A stretch of 64,000 bases of DNA, taken from contig NZ_SNZV01000002.1 in assembly GCF_004364125.1 (NCBI RefSeq), positions 186,001 to 250,000 on the forward strand, given 5' to 3'. Position 1 is the stretch's first letter, and every line of letters starts with the position of its first letter. The translations under genes and the position numbers were made by a program. Below, piece after piece: positions 17,301-26,714 of the stretch. The notes beneath the pieces are model-generated. The model saw only the letters and a program-made list of their open reading frames with translations, was not told the origin of the DNA and did no database searches. Source of the DNA: Sphingobacterium paludis. GTDB lineage: Bacteria > Bacteroidota > Bacteroidia > Sphingobacteriales > Sphingobacteriaceae.

Positions 17301-17528
17301 TGGTTGTTCTGAAGTATTGGTTACCAATCCTGTGATGATGTTTTGTTGAGGGAGAGGAAAGCTGTCGTCTATTACGATGCGATTTACGTGGTCGCTATTC
17401 GAAGCCGATTGCACGCTATCGATTTGTGAAAATACTATGCTCACGATTATGGCGTATTTCATATCCATTAAACAATAGCGTATTTTAGACTTTGATAGCT
17501 TATGTTTGTTATGTATATTTTTATTCAT
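14352..17528 (-). CDS. SusC/RagA family TonB-dependent transporter
   Basis: A 1058-residue outer-membrane importer for oligosaccharides. After the signal region comes a carboxypeptidase-regulatory-like domain (ITGLVTNTSEQPLQGVTIKLKND ... DVNGRFVL), then the plug domain (IEEVVVVGFGTQKKESNVGSQATI, ATAVYGTRGANGVIIITTRKG) and the 22-strand barrel, ending in RVYNMGIRLNFN with a terminal aromatic/Asn. The annotated start has a long basic N-terminus before the hydrophobic signal core; ATG at 17468 or 17462 would give an ordinary signal peptide. No N-terminal STN domain is present, so anti-sigma/ECF signalling through this receptor is not expected. Confidence 0.95.
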   Translation of the reverse strand: MNKNIHNKHKLSKSKIRYCLMDMKYAIIVSIVFSQIDSVQSASNSDHVNRIVIDDSFPLPQQNIITGLVTNTSEQPLQGVTIKLKNDSKVSTSTDVNGRFVLNVPKNEIIQISLVGHITQEINVAEGKDLTIILEEDKTGIEEVVVVGFGTQKKESNVGSQATIKREELKVPVANLSTAIAGRLAGVVATQRGGGPVSTGADLFVRGVGTFASSPQGPLLVVDGVPDRDINNIDPEDVESFTVLKDATATAVYGTRGANGVIIITTRKGKAGKPQISAEVQGGLTQFTYLPKFVDAPTFMRLYNEGQTLRGKTPFYSEETIQKHVSGEDPDLYPNVSWYDVLFNDFGSNKRVNTNISGGADIAQYYLSIGYYTETGQFKTENIDSYNATLKRDRFNFTSNLDINVTPSTKLAFGVNGYLTNYNRPNAGDNYIFELASATPPHIIPPQYSNGQSPYLGGTNRNPYEAMTLSGIQNSYQNVVRSNIRLTQQLDMLTQGLSVSGMFAFDVNVDNNLHRWRDLPVYFAEGRDPDGNLITRITREGSENINFLFTRFSMRRIYLETSLNYSRTFGKHDVGGLLLFNQSDLSDGQDRVTTYIAAIPYRQRNVVGRGTYAYDTRYLLEANFSYSGSDNFDPDNRYGLFSSLGIGWNVSNERFFEGLKETINHFKLRYSYGTSGNASLQDPNNRFLYLSQFGVSGEYTFGSPGSTRSLSGYNETLIGSPVSWETSYRHNIGLEMNFFNNEVQLIAELFKEDRKGILLRDLQFPYISGYTNGNLPFRNIGETKNKGIDITLEYNKKFNNGFFMARGTFNYNANEIVRDNLPPFSYPYLDREGHRISQRFGYIATGLFKSDEEIANAAVQPGDVRVGDIRYKDLNGDGIINADDQTAIGYGDVPAILYGVTLGGGYKGFDFSMFFQGAGLVDLNYSAGYATTPFQNGPTLGNLYAVATDRWNPDNPDAASFYPRLSTGETVTTNYQSSSWWIKRSDYLRLKQAEIGYNFTDKGFLKKLAISRLRLYANGFNLFTISKWTHWDPEIGDGRGINYPNTRVYNMGIRLNFN

Positions 17529-17778
17529 AATAAATAGATGAGGTTAGTGTTATTATATTTAATCATGGAATATGCTTGTTATTTTTTAAAGAACCAAATA
17601 TTTTGCAAAATAAATAATTAAATGTAGTTTTTCTTCTAGAGTTAATTTATAAAATTTGGCTTTTTTGTAATCTGTGAAGTTTTTTTCGATTTCTTAGTGT
17701 CGGATAACTTTCTTATTTTAGTGAGGCAAAGCTAAAACGGATTAGTTTTTTGCCCCCTGAACCTTACATAGCCCAATA

Positions 17779-20427
17779 ATGAAAAGCTTCCTATTGCTTG
17801 GTCTTATCACTCTCTTTTTGACGAACAGTTTCGCGCAATCCATTCAGCAGGCTGAGCCTATTTATCTTCAATGTGAACATTTGGTAAATCCTGTCGGCAT
17901 TGATAATAAAAGACCCCGTTTGACGTGGATGCTGAATGACGATCGGCAAGGCGCCCTGCAAACCGCTTATCAGATTCTTGTAGATACCGATTCCTTAGCT
18001 TTGGTAGAGAAAGGGAGAGGAGCGATGTGGGATTCGGGCAAGCAGTCAAGTCCGGATGAATTGGTAAAGTATGACGGAAAACCCTTGACACCTGCAACTC
18101 GCTACTATTGGCAAGTCATCGTATGGGATAAAGATGGAAGAGCCAGCAAGCCAGCAATCGCTTTGTTCGAAACTGGATTATTGGGTGCAAGTAATTGGAA
18201 GGCAACGTGGATTAGCGACGGTCGTGATATAGCACACCGAGAAGCCCCATATTTCCGGAAAGAATTTCAGGTAAAAAAAGCTGTAAAATATGCACGCGCG
18301 TATGTTGCTGCTGCAGGATTGTTTGAATTGTCCATGAATGGTGAGCGCGTTGGTGATCACCACTTGGATCCTATGTATACCCGCTTCGACCGGCGTACTT
18401 TATATGTGGTCCACGATGTGACCGCACACCTACAGCCTGGAGGGAATGCTGTTGGGGTAATTTTGGGAAATGGTTGGTATAATCACCAATCCTTGGCGGT
18501 GTGGGATTTTCATCAAGCCCCTTGGCGGGCACGACCAGCCTTCTGTTTTGAGCTGCACGTGCACTACGAGGATGGAACCGAAGATGTGATCGTGTCCGAA
18601 CGGGATTGGAAAACGTCTTCCGGCCCTATCACCGCCAACAGCATCTACACGGGCGAGCATTATGATGCGCGCTTGGAGCAGAAAGGATGGGACAAGGCAA
18701 ATTTTGATGATTCCAAATGGCAAGGCATACGCTATCGTGCAGCTCCCTCTATGAATATCGTCGCCCAACAAACTGTTCCCATTCGTCGTGTAAGATCATA
18801 TAAACCGATCTCCAGCAAAAAGATCGATGCCCAAACGTATGTATTTGATATGGGGCAAAACATGTCGGGTATTACCGAACTAAAAGTAAAGGGACCGGAA
18901 GGAACAATCGTGAAAATCAAGCATGGGGAACGCCTTCTCCCCGATGGACGAATCGATATGTCCAACATCGACGTGTATTACCGCGGAGACAAGGAGAACG
19001 ATCCTTTTCAAACCGATATATTGATACTCAGTGGCAAGAAAGAGGACGTATTCATGCCGAAGTTCAATTATAAAGGCTTTCGGTATGTCGAAGTCAGCAG
19101 CACAGCACCTCTAGCGTTGAATGAGTCTAACATTACAAGCTATTTTATGCATAGCGATGTGAAGCCCAAGGGCAGCGTGAAGACATCCTCGAAATTGGTA
19201 AATGATTTGTGGAGGGTGACTAATAATGCGTACCTGTCCAATTTGATGGGTTATCCAACAGATTGCCCGCAGCGTGAGAAGAACGGATGGACCGGTGATG
19301 GTCATCTCGCTATTGAAACGGCTTTTTACAATTTTGATGGGATCACGGTCTACGAAAAATGGCTGGCCGACCATCGGGATGAGCAGCAGCCAAACGGTGT
19401 ATTGCCGGATATTATTCCGACCGGAGGCTGGGGATATGGAACAGCTAATGGCTTGGATTGGACGAGTACTATTGCCATTATTCCTTGGCAAGCGTATATG
19501 TTCTACGGCGATAGCCATCTTCTCGAGGAGTGCTATGAAAATATTAAACGCTATGTGGACTATGTGGATCGGATAAGCCCGACGGGACTGACTACTTTTG
19601 GACGAGGCGACTGGGTTCCGGTAAAAACCACTTCCAATCTAGAGTTGACCTCCTCCGTTTATTTTTATACCGACGCGCGTATCTTGGCTGCAGCAGCAAA
19701 GCTATTTGGTCATGCCGAAGATCATCGGAAATATGCTGCATTGAGCCATAAAATCAAGGACGCGATTAACGCGAAATTCTTGAATAAGGAAACCGGAATT
19801 TATGCCGACGGCTCGCAGACCGAGTTAAGCGTACCTCTATATTGGGGCGTAGTCCCCGACGATATGCGTGAGCAGGTCGCTGCAAATTTGAACAAGCGGG
19901 TAGAGGCCACTAATTTTCATTTGGATGTAGGGGTTTTAGGAGCAAAGGCATTGCTTAATGCGCTAAAGGATAATGGCTATGGCGAAACGGCATATAAGGT
20001 TGCCGTTCAGGATACGTATCCTTCGTGGGGCTGGTGGGTGGTCAATGGCGCCACCACCTTGCTGGAAAACTGGGATCTCGACGCCGAGCGTGATATCTCC
20101 GACAACCATATGATGTTTGGTGAAATTGGGGGGTGGTTCTTTAAATCTATCGGCGGAATTATTCCGGATGAAAGTGCTCCCGGCTTTAAGCATGTGCAGC
20201 TTCGTCCCATCTTCCCAGCAGGACTGGAACATTCATCCGTGACACACACATCACCCTTCGGTGAAATAAAATCCAGTTGGAAGAAAAGCAAAAGCGCAGT
20301 CACTTATGACGTGCTGATCCCACCGAACGCTACCGCTACTTTCTATCCGCCCAGCAATGTGGTCGAAACGGCTATGGTTAAGTTGGACGCGGGACAGCAC
20401 CGGTTGAAGTTAAAAATTAAAAAGTAA
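17779..20427 (+). CDS. Alpha-L-rhamnosidase, GH78
   Basis: An 882-residue exported enzyme (signal peptide MKSFLLLGLITLFLTNSFAQ) that removes terminal alpha-L-rhamnose from plant glycans or rhamnosides. The N-terminal beta-sandwich region (LTWMLNDDRQGALQTAYQILVD, FRKEFQVKKAVKYARAYVAAAGLFELSMNG) and the (alpha/alpha)6 catalytic domain are present. D495, E500 and D507 in DCPQREKNGWTGD match the spacing of the conserved acidic residues of GH78. It is divergent from SusC/SusD across 250 bp, making a minimal rhamnose-glycan locus without a visible regulator. The last six codons and the stop lie within a heptad repeat (20407-20459), so the C-terminus KLKIKK may derive from repeat sequence. Confidence 0.95.
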   Translation: MKSFLLLGLITLFLTNSFAQSIQQAEPIYLQCEHLVNPVGIDNKRPRLTWMLNDDRQGALQTAYQILVDTDSLALVEKGRGAMWDSGKQSSPDELVKYDGKPLTPATRYYWQVIVWDKDGRASKPAIALFETGLLGASNWKATWISDGRDIAHREAPYFRKEFQVKKAVKYARAYVAAAGLFELSMNGERVGDHHLDPMYTRFDRRTLYVVHDVTAHLQPGGNAVGVILGNGWYNHQSLAVWDFHQAPWRARPAFCFELHVHYEDGTEDVIVSERDWKTSSGPITANSIYTGEHYDARLEQKGWDKANFDDSKWQGIRYRAAPSMNIVAQQTVPIRRVRSYKPISSKKIDAQTYVFDMGQNMSGITELKVKGPEGTIVKIKHGERLLPDGRIDMSNIDVYYRGDKENDPFQTDILILSGKKEDVFMPKFNYKGFRYVEVSSTAPLALNESNITSYFMHSDVKPKGSVKTSSKLVNDLWRVTNNAYLSNLMGYPTDCPQREKNGWTGDGHLAIETAFYNFDGITVYEKWLADHRDEQQPNGVLPDIIPTGGWGYGTANGLDWTSTIAIIPWQAYMFYGDSHLLEECYENIKRYVDYVDRISPTGLTTFGRGDWVPVKTTSNLELTSSVYFYTDARILAAAAKLFGHAEDHRKYAALSHKIKDAINAKFLNKETGIYADGSQTELSVPLYWGVVPDDMREQVAANLNKRVEATNFHLDVGVLGAKALLNALKDNGYGETAYKVAVQDTYPSWGWWVVNGATTLLENWDLDAERDISDNHMMFGEIGGWFFKSIGGIIPDESAPGFKHVQLRPIFPAGLEHSSVTHTSPFGEIKSSWKKSKSAVTYDVLIPPNATATFYPPSNVVETAMVKLDAGQHRLKLKIKK

Positions 20428-20459
20428 AAATTTAAAAGTCAAAATTTAAAAGTCAAAAT
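20407..20459 (-). repeat. Heptad array (minus orientation) overlapping the 3' end of the rhamnosidase gene
   Basis: Read on the minus strand this is ATTTTGACTTTTAAA repeated, then TTTTTACTTTTTAA, the same motif as at 10271-10426 and 34072-34248. It includes the last codons and stop of the GH78 gene. Confidence 0.65.
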
Positions 20460-20599
20460 GGGTAAATCAACTCGTAATAACTTCAAGGCATAGCTTGTGA
20501 AAATCGCTTTTAATAGTCATCTTTTTCTTGAGAGATCTTAACCTTTGTCTAGTCTATACTGTCGTTCGCGCTATAAAATGTACGTGGCTTGAATTTCCC

Positions 20600-20655
20600 A
20601 CTACGCTATACGGACTACTCAATACTCAATTCTCATTACGCAGTACTCACTACTA
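20600..20655 (-). repeat. TAGTATTGGGTAGTGCG-type degenerate repeat, copy 2 (minus orientation)
   Basis: ACTACTCAATACTCAATTC and CAGTACTCACTACT blocks are the reverse-complement relative of 10186-10229. Read on the minus strand, it precedes the heptad array, as in copy 1. Confidence 0.55.
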
Positions 20656-20662
20656 TAAAAAC

Positions 20663-20687
20663 AAAAAAAACCGGACCTAGTCCGGTT
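20663..20687 (-). terminator. Rho-independent terminator of gltBD
   Basis: On the minus strand, AACCGGAC-TAG-GTCCGGTT is followed by a run of T (20663-20670 complement), 27 bp after the gltD stop. A classic intrinsic terminator. Confidence 0.88.
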
Positions 20688-20713
20688 TCTCACTTTAACT
20701 AAAGTATATGAAA

Positions 20714-22180
20714 TTAAGCGTATGAGACAGCTTTATCTTTGCGCTCCAGTTCTGAGTAGCCCATTAAGTACTCATCAACTTTACGCGCACATTCTCGACC
20801 TTCGGAGATCGCCCAAACGACAAGAGATTGTCCACGGCGCATATCTCCAGCGACAAATACTTTATCCGCAGATGCTTTATAGTCTGTTTCCGTAGCGTCC
20901 ACATTGCCGCGTTCGTTTAATTTTACACCCAACTGCTGCAGGAGGCCTTCATGTTGTGGGTGCAAAAAGCCCATGGCTAACGTTACCAGTTCGCAAGGAA
21001 GTTCGCGTTCGGATCCTTCTACCTCTTTAAACTTCATGGGCCGTCCCAAGGCGTCGGTTTCCCATTCCAAATCGACAACTAAGGCTGCGCGGACATGGCC
21101 ATTTTCATCGCCCAAGAACGCTTTTGTGCTGACGCTCCAATGGCGTTGACAGCCCTCTTCGTGCGATGTCGTAGTTTTCAATAGCATCGGGTAGGTCGGC
21201 CAAGGCATCGCTACCGTACGCTCTTTCGGAGGCTGCGGCATCAACTCAAACTGCGTAACGCTTTTTGCGCCGTGGCGGTTTGACGTTCCAACACAGTCAG
21301 AGCCCGTATCGCCACCACCAATCACCAATACATTTTTTCCGGCTGCATGGATTTCTTCCACGTCGATAGGCGAGTTGCCTACACGTTTGTTCTGCTGTTT
21401 CAAGAATTCCATAGCATAGTGCACGCCCTTCAATTCGCGACCTGGTATCGGAAGATTGCGTGGGATAGTAGAGCCTCCTGCAAGCACGATAGCGTCATAC
21501 GCCTGCAATTCGCTGGCGGGAACGTTTCCGCCGACTTCCGCATTGGTCCGGAATACAACGCCGGATTGTTCCATCACCGCCACACGACGGTCAATAACGG
21601 ATTTGTCCAGTTTGAAATCCGGAATGCCATAGCGTAACAAGCCGCCCACCTTATCATCACGTTCGTACAACACGACATCGTGACCTGCTTTATTGAGCTG
21701 GGCTGCTGCTGCTAAGCCCGCTGGCCCCCCCCCAATTACAGCAATGCTTTTTCCGGTCTTGATCAAGTTCTTGTTCGCTTTCACGAAATTGTTTTTGAAA
21801 GCAATTTCAATAATGTGCTTTTCAATCTCTTCGATGGCTACCGGTGATTTATTGATACCCAACACGCAGGCGGCTTCGCAAGGTGCGGGACATATTCTTC
21901 CCGTAAATTCCGGAAAGTTATTTGTTGATATCAGTATGTTGTAAGCCTCTTCCCAACGAGCATCGTAAACGGCGTCGTTGAATTCTGGAATCACGTTTCC
22001 GAGTGGACATCCTGAGTGACAAAACGGGATGCCGCAATTCATACAACGTGCAGCTTGATTATTCAATTGATCATCGGAATAGCTGTGCACAAATTCCTGA
22101 TAATTTTGTTTTCTGCTTTCTACAGTGTCTTTCTGAGGAAGCGTTCTTTCATATTCTAAAAATCCTGTTGGTTTGCCCAT
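20714..22180 (-). CDS. gltD: Glutamate synthase small subunit
   Basis: GltD (488 aa) passes electrons from NADPH through FAD and 4Fe-4S clusters to GltB for glutamate synthesis. The N-terminal cysteine clusters are visible (AARCMNCGIPFCHSGCPLGN and GRICPAPCEAACVLGI), as are the FAD site (SIAVIGGGPAGLAAAAQL), the pyridine-nucleotide site (NVLVIGGGDTGSDCVG) and the C-terminal FAD motif VFVAGDMRRGQSLVVWAISEG. Length is typical. A strong ribosome-binding site (GGAGGAAA) precedes the ATG at 22180, 19 bp after the gltB stop. The terminator at 20663-20687 ends the operon. Confidence 0.97.
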   Translation of the reverse strand: MGKPTGFLEYERTLPQKDTVESRKQNYQEFVHSYSDDQLNNQAARCMNCGIPFCHSGCPLGNVIPEFNDAVYDARWEEAYNILISTNNFPEFTGRICPAPCEAACVLGINKSPVAIEEIEKHIIEIAFKNNFVKANKNLIKTGKSIAVIGGGPAGLAAAAQLNKAGHDVVLYERDDKVGGLLRYGIPDFKLDKSVIDRRVAVMEQSGVVFRTNAEVGGNVPASELQAYDAIVLAGGSTIPRNLPIPGRELKGVHYAMEFLKQQNKRVGNSPIDVEEIHAAGKNVLVIGGGDTGSDCVGTSNRHGAKSVTQFELMPQPPKERTVAMPWPTYPMLLKTTTSHEEGCQRHWSVSTKAFLGDENGHVRAALVVDLEWETDALGRPMKFKEVEGSERELPCELVTLAMGFLHPQHEGLLQQLGVKLNERGNVDATETDYKASADKVFVAGDMRRGQSLVVWAISEGRECARKVDEYLMGYSELERKDKAVSYA

Positions 22181-22199
22181 GTCTGTTTCCTCCGCTATA

Positions 22200-25100
22200 T
22201 TAAGCTTCCACTAATTTTTTACGTAACACATTTTTGTACTCTCTTGGGAATACCTTGATAAACTTACTTCTCTCATTTGCCCAATCCTGTAGGATGAAGT
22301 TGGCTCGCTCGCTGTTCGTCAAGTTGATATGACGTTTTAATAAAGCTATAATCGCATTTTCATCTTCGGTGTCCAATGGATCAAGATCAACCATTTCCTG
22401 GTTGCAGTTATCGCGGAAGGTGCCAGACAAATCGTATATCCAAGCGATACCGCCGCTCATTCCTGCTGCGAAATTCCGACCGGTCGGTCCAAGGATCAAG
22501 GCACGGCCACCTGTCATGTACTCACATCCGTGATCACCAATACCTTCTACTACGGCGGTTGCGCCCGAGTTTCTTACTGCAAAGCGTTCGCCCGCCATAC
22601 CATTGATGAAGAGGTGCCCTGAAGTCGCTCCATAAAGGGCTACGTTACCGATGATGATATTGTCGTGCGCCGTTAATGGGCTGTCGCTCGTAGGATAAAT
22701 AGCGAGTTGAGCACCGGATAATCCTTTACCAACGTAGTCATTAGCTTCCCCCTCTAGCTCGAAAGAAAGACCTTTTGCACCAAAGGCGCCAAAAGACTGC
22801 CCGGCAGAACCTTCAAACTTGAAGTTAATCGTATTGTCTGGTAAGCCATCTGCTCCGTAGATCTTCGATATCTCGTTAGACAACATGGTGCCGATAGTAC
22901 GGTCGGTGTTTTTAACTTTAAACGTACCGAATGCTGGCGTTTTGGTATCAAGAGCTGATTTTGCCTGTTTTAATAGGCCCCAGTCAAGAATCATGCTCAT
23001 GCCGTGATCTTGTTCTTGGGTATTATACAAGCTTTCCGATGGTTCGTTACGCGCTACATAGAGTACTTTGGAAAAGTCAATTTTTGAGGCTTTCCAATGG
23101 TCAATGTTTTCACGTTTTTTAAGGAACTGTGCACGTCCAACCATTTCGTTGATGGTGCGGAAGCCAAGTTGAGCCATGATTTCGCGAATCTCCTCTGCCA
23201 AGAAGCGGAACAGGTTTACGATATCTTCCGGTTTACCGGAGAAGAGTTTTTGTAATTCCGGATCTTGTGTTGCCACCCCAACTGGACAGGTGTTCAAATG
23301 GCATTTGCGCATCATAATACACCCACCAGCAACTAAAGCTGCGGTAGCAACACCCCATTCCTCAGCGCCCAGAAGCGTCGCCATAACGATATCGCGTCCG
23401 GTTTTCATTTGGCCATCCGCTTGGAGTACAACACGGCTGCGTAATTTATTCTGTACGAGTGTTTGGTGTGCTTCGGCCAGGCCAAGCTCCCACGGTAGGC
23501 CCGCATGTTTGATGGAACTGATCGGTGATGCACCTGTACCACCGTCGTAACCTGCAATCAGGATCACATCAGCGTGCGCTTTCGCTACGCCTGCTGCGAT
23601 GGTGCCTACTCCGGCTTTAGAGACCAATTTCACATTGATTCTCGCTGCACGATTTGCATTTTTTAAGTCGAAGATCAGCTGTGCCAAATCTTCAATAGAA
23701 TAGATGTCATGGTGTGGTGGCGGCGAAATAAGACCTACCCCCGGTGTAGCATGTCGTAGGCGTGCAATGAAGTCATTTACTTTGTGGCCTGGAAGCTGTC
23801 CACCCTCACCTGGTTTTGCTCCTTGCGCCATCTTGATCTGGATTTCGTCGGCCTCGGTCAGGTAGTGTGAGGTAACGCCGAAACGGGCCGATGCCACCTG
23901 TTTGATAGCCGAGCGCATCGAATCGCCGTTGGCGAGGCGCTCAAAACGTGCCGGATCTTCCCCTCCTTCGCCAGTATTGCTCTTTGCCCCAATACGGTTC
24001 ATGGCAATTGCCAACGTACTATGTGCTTCAGTAGAGATGGAGCCCATAGACATTGCACCGGTAGCAAAACGCTTCATGATGTTTTCTATAGGTTCTACCT
24101 CGTCAATAGAAACGGGTGTTCTATGTTTTGCAAAATCCAATAAACCGCGGAGCGTATACATGCGCTCTTTTTGGTTATTGATAATGGATGCATATTGTTT
24201 GTAAGAATTGTAATCCGTGGTACGGCAGGCTTTTTGTAAAAGGTGCACCGTCTCTGGGCTCCACAAGTGACCTTCGCCACGGCGCTTCCACTGGTACAAA
24301 CCGCCTTCAGGCAATAGTTTTTTCTCTACGCGCGATTCGCCAAATGCTCTCCAATGTTTGGAAAGAGCTTCTTTCGCAATATCGTCCAGTTTTAATCCGC
24401 CGATACGGGATACGGAACCGCAGAAGTAATCGTCTACTACAGACTTGTCGATACCCAATACTTCGAAAATCTGGGCACCATGGTAAGATTGAAGCGTCGA
24501 GATTCCCATTTTAGAGAAGATCTTCAATAGGCCTGCACAAATAGCTTTTACGTAGTTTTTCTTCAGATCATCCCAAACCAAATCCGTTTCGATCTGGCCG
24601 AGTTCTTTCATCGTACGGATCGAGGCTAGGGCCATATAGGGGTTGATTGCCGTAGCGCCGAAGGCTAAGAGACAAGCAAAATGATGCACTTCCCATACGT
24701 CGCCGGCCTCTACGACAAGACCTACGGCCCCGCGGTTTCCGGTTTTTATCAAATGGTGATGCACCGCAGATACGGCAAGTATAGACGGAATAGCGGCGTG
24801 CTGCGAATCAATAGCGCGGTCAGAAAGTATGATGACCTCGAATCCGTCTCGAACAGCGTCATCTGCATACCGGCAAAGTCTTTCTAAACCTGCCTCCAAA
24901 GAGCCTGCTTTTCCATCGGCTTGGAAATACAGCTGTAATGTTTTCGCTTGGAAAATGCCCGTATCGATAGAACGTAGTTTTTCCAATTCGCTCGATGTTA
25001 AAATCGGATGCTCCAAAGTCACGCAGTGACAGAATTTTTTATCTTCAATCAAAATGTTGCCGGCATTACCGATAAAGGTTGCCAAGCTCATCACCAAACG

Positions 25101-26714
25101 TTCCCGAATAGGGTCAATTGGTGGATTGGTTACTTGAGCAAAAAACTGCTTGAAGTAACTCGATAGATGCTGTGGTTGATCCGAGAGGATTGCCAAAGGC
25201 ACGTCGGTACCCATAGAACCAATCGGTTCGTAACCGGTTAGCGCCATCGGTGTTAATATTGTCTCGAGGTCTTCACGGGAATAACCGAAGGCCTGTTGGT
25301 ATTTGAATACGGACTCTTGTTTGAGGTAAGTATAAGTTACACGCGGCTCCTCTAGCTCATCCATACGGATTTTGTAGTTGTCTAACCATTCGCTGTATGG
25401 CTGTTGACGGATCAACTCGCCTTTAACCTCTTCGTCAGAGCGGATCTGACCTTTCTCCATATCTACTACGAAGATTTTACCCGGCTGTTGACGTCCTTTT
25501 TTGATGATCAGACTTTCTGGAATAGGCAAAGCGCCGGCTTCCGAAGCCACGATAACGCGGTCGTCCGAGGTAATAGCGAAACGCAGTGGACGCAGGCCGT
25601 TGCGGTCTAGCGTTGCTCCAATGGTTTTACCATCGGTGAAGCATAGTGCCGCGGGGCCGTCCCATGGTTCCATTAGCGTCGCGTGGTATTCGTAGAACGC
25701 TCTTTTCAAGGGATCCATTTGTGTATTTCCGTCCCAAGCTTCCGGAACAAGCATGAGCATGACATGTGGAAGGCTTCTTCCGCTGTGGAGGAGTAGTTCA
25801 ACGACGTTGTCTAAACATGCCGAGTCGGACTGCCCACGATCCACCACCGGCAATAAGATTTGCATCTCTTCCTCCGTAAAGTAGGGCGATGAAAGCGCGC
25901 GCGCACCAGCGTAAAACCAGTTGAGGTTTCCAGTTAATGTATTGATCTCGCCATTGTGTGCGATATTGCGGAATGGCTGTGCTAACGACCAAGAAGGAAA
26001 GGTGTTTGTCGAGAAACGCGAGTGTACCAAGCCGAATGCAGACACGACACGCGGATCTTTCAAATCATCATAATAAGTGCCCACTTGATAGGTTGTCAAC
26101 TGGCCTTTGTAGATTATAGTTTTACAAGAAAGCGATGCGATGTATAAGGGCAACGGATATTCTTGGTGTTGTTTAACGATTTGGATGATCAGACGTCTTA
26201 AGACGAAAAGCTTACGCTCGAAATCCTCGGTGGTGGAGACGCCATCGGGACGGGAAACGAAAAACTGAACGATTTCCGGCTCGGCGCTCAAAGCTGTTGG
26301 CCCGATGCCATCACGGCTTACCGGGACATCGCGAAAGCCCAAGAACTTCATGCCTCTGCTTGCTGTGGCTTCGATGATGGCCTCACGGCAGATAGCATTG
26401 AGGTCTGCTTCCTTCGGTAAAAATACCATGCCCGTACCATAGTAACCAGGTTCTTCCAGTTGAATACCTAGGTTAATACACTCTTCCCACAAAAACTCAT
26501 GCGGCAACTGGATCATTATACCAGCACCATCACCACTCTCAGGATCACAACCACAAGCACCTCTATGCTCCATGTTTTCCAACATGGTTAATGCATCACT
26601 CACTTGCTGGTGCGACTTCTGGCCTTTGATGTGCGCTACAAAACCTACTCCACAGGCATCGTGCTCAAAGTCGGGGTTATACAGCCCTTGTTCCGGTAAT
26701 CTTTCGTTTATCAT
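22200..26714 (-). CDS. gltB: Glutamate synthase large subunit
   Basis: GltB (1504 aa) turns glutamine and 2-oxoglutarate into two glutamates. The N-terminal glutaminase is an Ntn hydrolase whose nucleophile is Cys21 (DACGVGFVAHIKG) after removal of a 20-residue propeptide. The FMN-binding barrel carries NTGEGGEDPARF, MAQGAKPGEGGQLPGHKV and LIAGYDGGTGASP. The 3Fe-4S cysteines are in CIMMRKCHLNTCPVGVAT. The C-terminal beta-helix domain ends the protein (ALYGATSGHLFINGMAGERFAVRNSGA). The ribosome-binding site GAGGAG precedes ATG 26714. It is first in the gltBD operon and typical in length. Confidence 0.97.
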   Translation of the reverse strand: MINERLPEQGLYNPDFEHDACGVGFVAHIKGQKSHQQVSDALTMLENMEHRGACGCDPESGDGAGIMIQLPHEFLWEECINLGIQLEEPGYYGTGMVFLPKEADLNAICREAIIEATASRGMKFLGFRDVPVSRDGIGPTALSAEPEIVQFFVSRPDGVSTTEDFERKLFVLRRLIIQIVKQHQEYPLPLYIASLSCKTIIYKGQLTTYQVGTYYDDLKDPRVVSAFGLVHSRFSTNTFPSWSLAQPFRNIAHNGEINTLTGNLNWFYAGARALSSPYFTEEEMQILLPVVDRGQSDSACLDNVVELLLHSGRSLPHVMLMLVPEAWDGNTQMDPLKRAFYEYHATLMEPWDGPAALCFTDGKTIGATLDRNGLRPLRFAITSDDRVIVASEAGALPIPESLIIKKGRQQPGKIFVVDMEKGQIRSDEEVKGELIRQQPYSEWLDNYKIRMDELEEPRVTYTYLKQESVFKYQQAFGYSREDLETILTPMALTGYEPIGSMGTDVPLAILSDQPQHLSSYFKQFFAQVTNPPIDPIRERLVMSLATFIGNAGNILIEDKKFCHCVTLEHPILTSSELEKLRSIDTGIFQAKTLQLYFQADGKAGSLEAGLERLCRYADDAVRDGFEVIILSDRAIDSQHAAIPSILAVSAVHHHLIKTGNRGAVGLVVEAGDVWEVHHFACLLAFGATAINPYMALASIRTMKELGQIETDLVWDDLKKNYVKAICAGLLKIFSKMGISTLQSYHGAQIFEVLGIDKSVVDDYFCGSVSRIGGLKLDDIAKEALSKHWRAFGESRVEKKLLPEGGLYQWKRRGEGHLWSPETVHLLQKACRTTDYNSYKQYASIINNQKERMYTLRGLLDFAKHRTPVSIDEVEPIENIMKRFATGAMSMGSISTEAHSTLAIAMNRIGAKSNTGEGGEDPARFERLANGDSMRSAIKQVASARFGVTSHYLTEADEIQIKMAQGAKPGEGGQLPGHKVNDFIARLRHATPGVGLISPPPHHDIYSIEDLAQLIFDLKNANRAARINVKLVSKAGVGTIAAGVAKAHADVILIAGYDGGTGASPISSIKHAGLPWELGLAEAHQTLVQNKLRSRVVLQADGQMKTGRDIVMATLLGAEEWGVATAALVAGGCIMMRKCHLNTCPVGVATQDPELQKLFSGKPEDIVNLFRFLAEEIREIMAQLGFRTINEMVGRAQFLKKRENIDHWKASKIDFSKVLYVARNEPSESLYNTQEQDHGMSMILDWGLLKQAKSALDTKTPAFGTFKVKNTDRTIGTMLSNEISKIYGADGLPDNTINFKFEGSAGQSFGAFGAKGLSFELEGEANDYVGKGLSGAQLAIYPTSDSPLTAHDNIIIGNVALYGATSGHLFINGMAGERFAVRNSGATAVVEGIGDHGCEYMTGGRALILGPTGRNFAAGMSGGIAWIYDLSGTFRDNCNQEMVDLDPLDTEDENAIIALLKRHINLTNSERANFILQDWANERSKFIKVFPREYKNVLRKKLVEA

